A DNA stretch of 8,088 nucleotides. It comes from an uncultured Clostridium sp. (GTDB lineage: Bacteria; Bacillota; Clostridia; Peptostreptococcales; Peptostreptococcaceae). The notes under the pieces were generated by a model that was given only the letters and a program-made list of their open reading frames with translations, was not told the origin of the DNA and made no database searches. How positions within the stretch are numbered: the first letter of the stretch is position 1; each line of letters opens with the position of its first letter. The stretch covers positions 1 to 8,088 of the forward strand of contig USRS01000098.1 in assembly GCA_900557165.1 (NCBI GenBank), written 5' to 3'. Positions 6,489 to 8,088 of the stretch are shown here, one piece after another. Position numbers and translations under genes: made by a program.

Positions 6489-6977
6489 ATGAAAAATATT
6501 TTAAAACTTTTATGTACAAGCATGGTTATGGCTATATTAATTAGTGCAGATAGAATTAATAATATTCATGCTGATCAGAATGAATAAATAATAGGAAGTG
6601 ATAATGCAATAGTGATTAATGATACATTAATTTAAACAATGAGCACTAGCACGCCAACTAAAGTAGTAACTTTGAGTAAGGGTCAAAACATGATATTTGA
6701 AGGTTCATCTAACTGGTCTGATTTATATTCTAATAATTTATTTACAGGAGCATCAACAATTGAATATCGCTTTGAAAATAAATTAAATTACAAACTAACA
6801 GTTACATTATATAAAAAAGGTGTTGTATCATCAAAGGTATCAACTATTACTATACCAGCTAAAACATCAGGTGGTGGTATTATTAATTTAACATCTAGCA
6901 GTAAATACTACTTTAAATTTTCAGGTGGAAATGATCATGGAACAAACTTTATTGGATATATAATAAGAAAAAGTTAA
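6489..6977 (+). pseudogene. Small secreted protein gene interrupted by two in-frame stops
   Basis: ATG 6489 (AAGGAG 12 nt upstream) begins a signal peptide: basic MKNILK, a hydrophobic core of about residues 7-20, then a possible cleavage site after NNIHA before DQNE. TAA at 6585-6587 stops the frame after 32 codons. The same frame continues for 15 codons (IIGSDNAIVINDTLI), hits TAA at 6633-6635, and is then open through ATG 6639 to the stop at 6975-6977, giving 112 more residues. Both stops could come from CAA by one C-to-T change. Full length would be 162 codons. The distal part is Ser/Thr/Gly-rich and strand-like (LSKGQNMIFEG, YKLTVTLYKKG, YYFKFSGGNDHG), suggesting a small beta-sandwich secreted domain. 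I do not recognise the family. ATG 6639 lacks a nearby ribosome site and would make a signal-less protein, so independent translation is unlikely. Confidence 0.65.
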
Positions 6978-7004
6978 AATAAGCTCTATTTATAAATTAA
7001 TAAG

Positions 7005-7052
7005 AAAAACTATAAATTTCAGAAGTTAATATCTAAATTTTATAGTTTTTTT
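7005..7052 (+). terminator. Rho-independent terminator after the secreted-protein gene
   Basis: AAAACTATAAATTT (from 7006) pairs with AAATTTTATAGTTTT (from 7035) with one bulged T, followed by T7 (7046-7052). It lies about 28 nt after the stop codon and separates this gene from traX-like transcription. Confidence 0.8.
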
Positions 7053-7056
7053 ATTT

Positions 7057-7085
7057 TTGCCATTGAAAGTTAATGTTTATATAAC
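7057..7085 (+). promoter_or_regulatory. Promoter of the TraX-family gene
   Basis: TTGCCA (7057-7062) and TATAAC (7080-7085), each 5 of 6 to consensus, are separated by exactly 17 bp. Predicted transcription begins near 7092. The TTG at 7057 is therefore part of the -35 box and not a start codon. Confidence 0.7.
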
Positions 7086-7113
7086 TAAATCACTATATAC
7101 AAGGAGTAATATT

Positions 7114-7959
7114 ATGACGATTACTACATTAAAACTATTCGCTATGTTTGCTATGACACTAGACCACCTTTGGGTATTTATACCTGATTCACCATACTTT
7201 TTCCACTGGATAGGGAGGTTGGCAGCACCAATATTTTTATTTTGTTGTGTAGAAGGGTATATCCATACTTCAAGTAAAAAGAAATTTTTTATGAATATTT
7301 ATTCTTTAAGTATATTTGTGGATACTATGAACTTAATTTTAGGAATAAATGAAGTTAGAATGAATTTCATAAGAACTATACTATTAACTCTAACTATTAT
7401 ATTTATAATTGATAAATTTAAAGAAAAAAATAAAAATGCTAAGTTATATTTATTTTTATTTATAATATATCAAACTATAATTTGTATAGTTACAATTTAT
7501 ATAAGTATGTTTGCTGAAGTTACAGAAAATATATTATACTTAATACTTAGCCTTACAAATAGTATTTTTGCTTTAGATGGAGGAATAATATTTATTTTAA
7601 TTGGAGTCTCTATGTTTATCTTTAGAAATAACAAACTTAAAATTTCTGTTTCATTTATTATATTAACTTTTATTTATATTATATTATTTAACTCTTCTTT
7701 ACTTTTGAGAATAAACAATTTAATTAATAATGATTTATTAGAATTTCTATTTTTAAACGTTTTTAATGGAGTATTAGGATTTGATTTAATGAGTGTTACA
7801 TCTGATTTGTTATTTGGAAATCCTCAGTGGATGATGATTTTTTCATTATTTTTAATTTTATTGTATAATGGAAAAAAAGGAAAAGGATTAAAATATTTAT
7901 TTTATATATTCTATCCTTTACATATCGCTATTTTATATGAAATTTCTATTTTACTCTAA
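7114..7959 (+). CDS. TraX family integral membrane protein
   Basis: Polytopic membrane protein of 281 residues, from ATG 7114 with AAGGAG at 7101-7106 and 7 nt spacing. The frame extends up to a TTG at 7057, but that lies in the promoter. Three TraX-family signatures are present. The first is an N-terminal KLFAMFAMTLDHLWVF with D17-H18. The second is FHWIGRLAAPIFLFCCVEGY followed by HT (30-52). The third is a C-terminal NG-K-KG block followed by KYLFYIFYPLHIAIL (260-274) with H270. Six or more further hydrophobic helices lie between. The prototype, F-plasmid TraX, is needed for N-terminal acetylation of pilin. Chromosomal homologues in Firmicutes are probably membrane acyltransferases of unknown substrate. 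No conjugation genes surround it, so a role in transfer is not supported. It is transcribed alone, between two terminators. Confidence 0.88.
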   Translation: MTITTLKLFAMFAMTLDHLWVFIPDSPYFFHWIGRLAAPIFLFCCVEGYIHTSSKKKFFMNIYSLSIFVDTMNLILGINEVRMNFIRTILLTLTIIFIIDKFKEKNKNAKLYLFLFIIYQTIICIVTIYISMFAEVTENILYLILSLTNSIFALDGGIIFILIGVSMFIFRNNKLKISVSFIILTFIYIILFNSSLLLRINNLINNDLLEFLFLNVFNGVLGFDLMSVTSDLLFGNPQWMMIFSLFLILLYNGKKGKGLKYLFYIFYPLHIAILYEISILL

Positions 7960-8020
7960 AAGACGAAAAACTCCACTTACAAACTTTACCGTATGTAGTT
8001 AAGGTAGGGAGAGCAAATGA

Positions 8021-8058
8021 AAGGGATAAACTCTATGTGAGTTCATCCCTTCCTTTTT
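8021..8058. terminator. Terminator hairpin downstream of TraX gene
   Basis: AAGGGATAAACTC (8021-8033) and GAGTTCATCCCTT (8039-8051) form a 13-bp stem with one A/C mismatch and a 5-nt loop, followed by CC and T5 (8054-8058). On the minus strand the mismatch becomes G-U, so the fold is slightly better there, but the T-tract favours the plus strand. It lies about 60 nt after the TraX stop. Confidence 0.65.
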
Positions 8059-8074
8059 GTGGAACTATCTTTTT

Positions 8075-8088
8075 ATTTTGAGACAGCC
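8075..8088. repeat. TGAGACAGCC end, half of an inverted pair with 5945-5955
   Basis: ATTTTGAGACA (8075-8085) is the exact reverse complement of TGTCTCAAAAT at 5945-5955, and continues into GCC at the window edge. Sequences ending GAGACAGCC occur both as terminal repeats of some insertion sequences and as stems of common Firmicutes terminators whose other arm would lie beyond 8088. Which applies cannot be told here. Confidence 0.4.

Noticed and set aside
7057..7113. TTG-initiated extension of the TraX protein
   Set aside because: The TTG is inside the -35 box. ATG 7114 has a proper AAGGAG and begins exactly at the family N-terminus.
1..8088. CRISPR array, tRNA, rRNA or riboswitch
   Set aside because: No regularly spaced repeats, cloverleaf structures or recognisable aptamer cores were seen on either strand.

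Overview
The window is AT-rich and gene-dense, with strong AAAGGAGG-type ribosome sites, sigma-A-type promoters, TTG starts and intrinsic terminators. It encodes an [FeFe]-hydrogenase maturase (HydE), a YtrA-type GntR/ABC operon and a clostridial-style amidase-SH3b relic. Together these point to a chromosomal segment of an anaerobic Clostridia species (Clostridiaceae or Peptostreptococcaceae). I cannot name the species from sequence alone.

Layout, left to right. Positions 1-2763 (+): two tandem paralogous APC-superfamily amino-acid permeases of the SteT/LAT type. The first is cut by the window edge. Each has its own terminator. Positions 2765-4742 (-): a compact operon of GntR repressor, ABC ATPase and six-helix ABC-2 permease. 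The genes are linked by TAATG stop/start overlaps and are driven by a near-consensus promoter, with a perfect inverted repeat over the predicted transcription start. Positions 4751-5952 (-): hydE with its own promoter and terminator. Its likely start is a TTG at 5849, not the longer ATG frame at 5912.

Positions 5942-8088 are a different kind of region. A nested hairpin lies behind hydE. It is followed by a decayed, frameshifted end of a cell-wall amidase with an SH3b domain (6134-6393). Next is a small signal-peptide-bearing gene interrupted by two in-frame TAA codons (6489-6977), although its promoter, ribosome site and terminator look intact. A stand-alone TraX-family membrane protein follows (7114-7959). 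The window closes with a terminator hairpin and a TGAGACAGCC end. An 11-bp stretch of that end is repeated in inverted orientation at 5945-5955, which could mark the edges of an inserted segment or be two copies of a common terminator-stem motif.

Functionally, the left half is ordinary metabolism and transport: amino-acid uptake or exchange, a self-regulated export/defence-type ABC system, and H-cluster assembly. The right part looks like a scar of accessory or phage-derived DNA in decay. I see no convincing new multi-gene system. The most informative oddities are the doubly interrupted secreted gene, the lysin relic and the possible insertion boundary.
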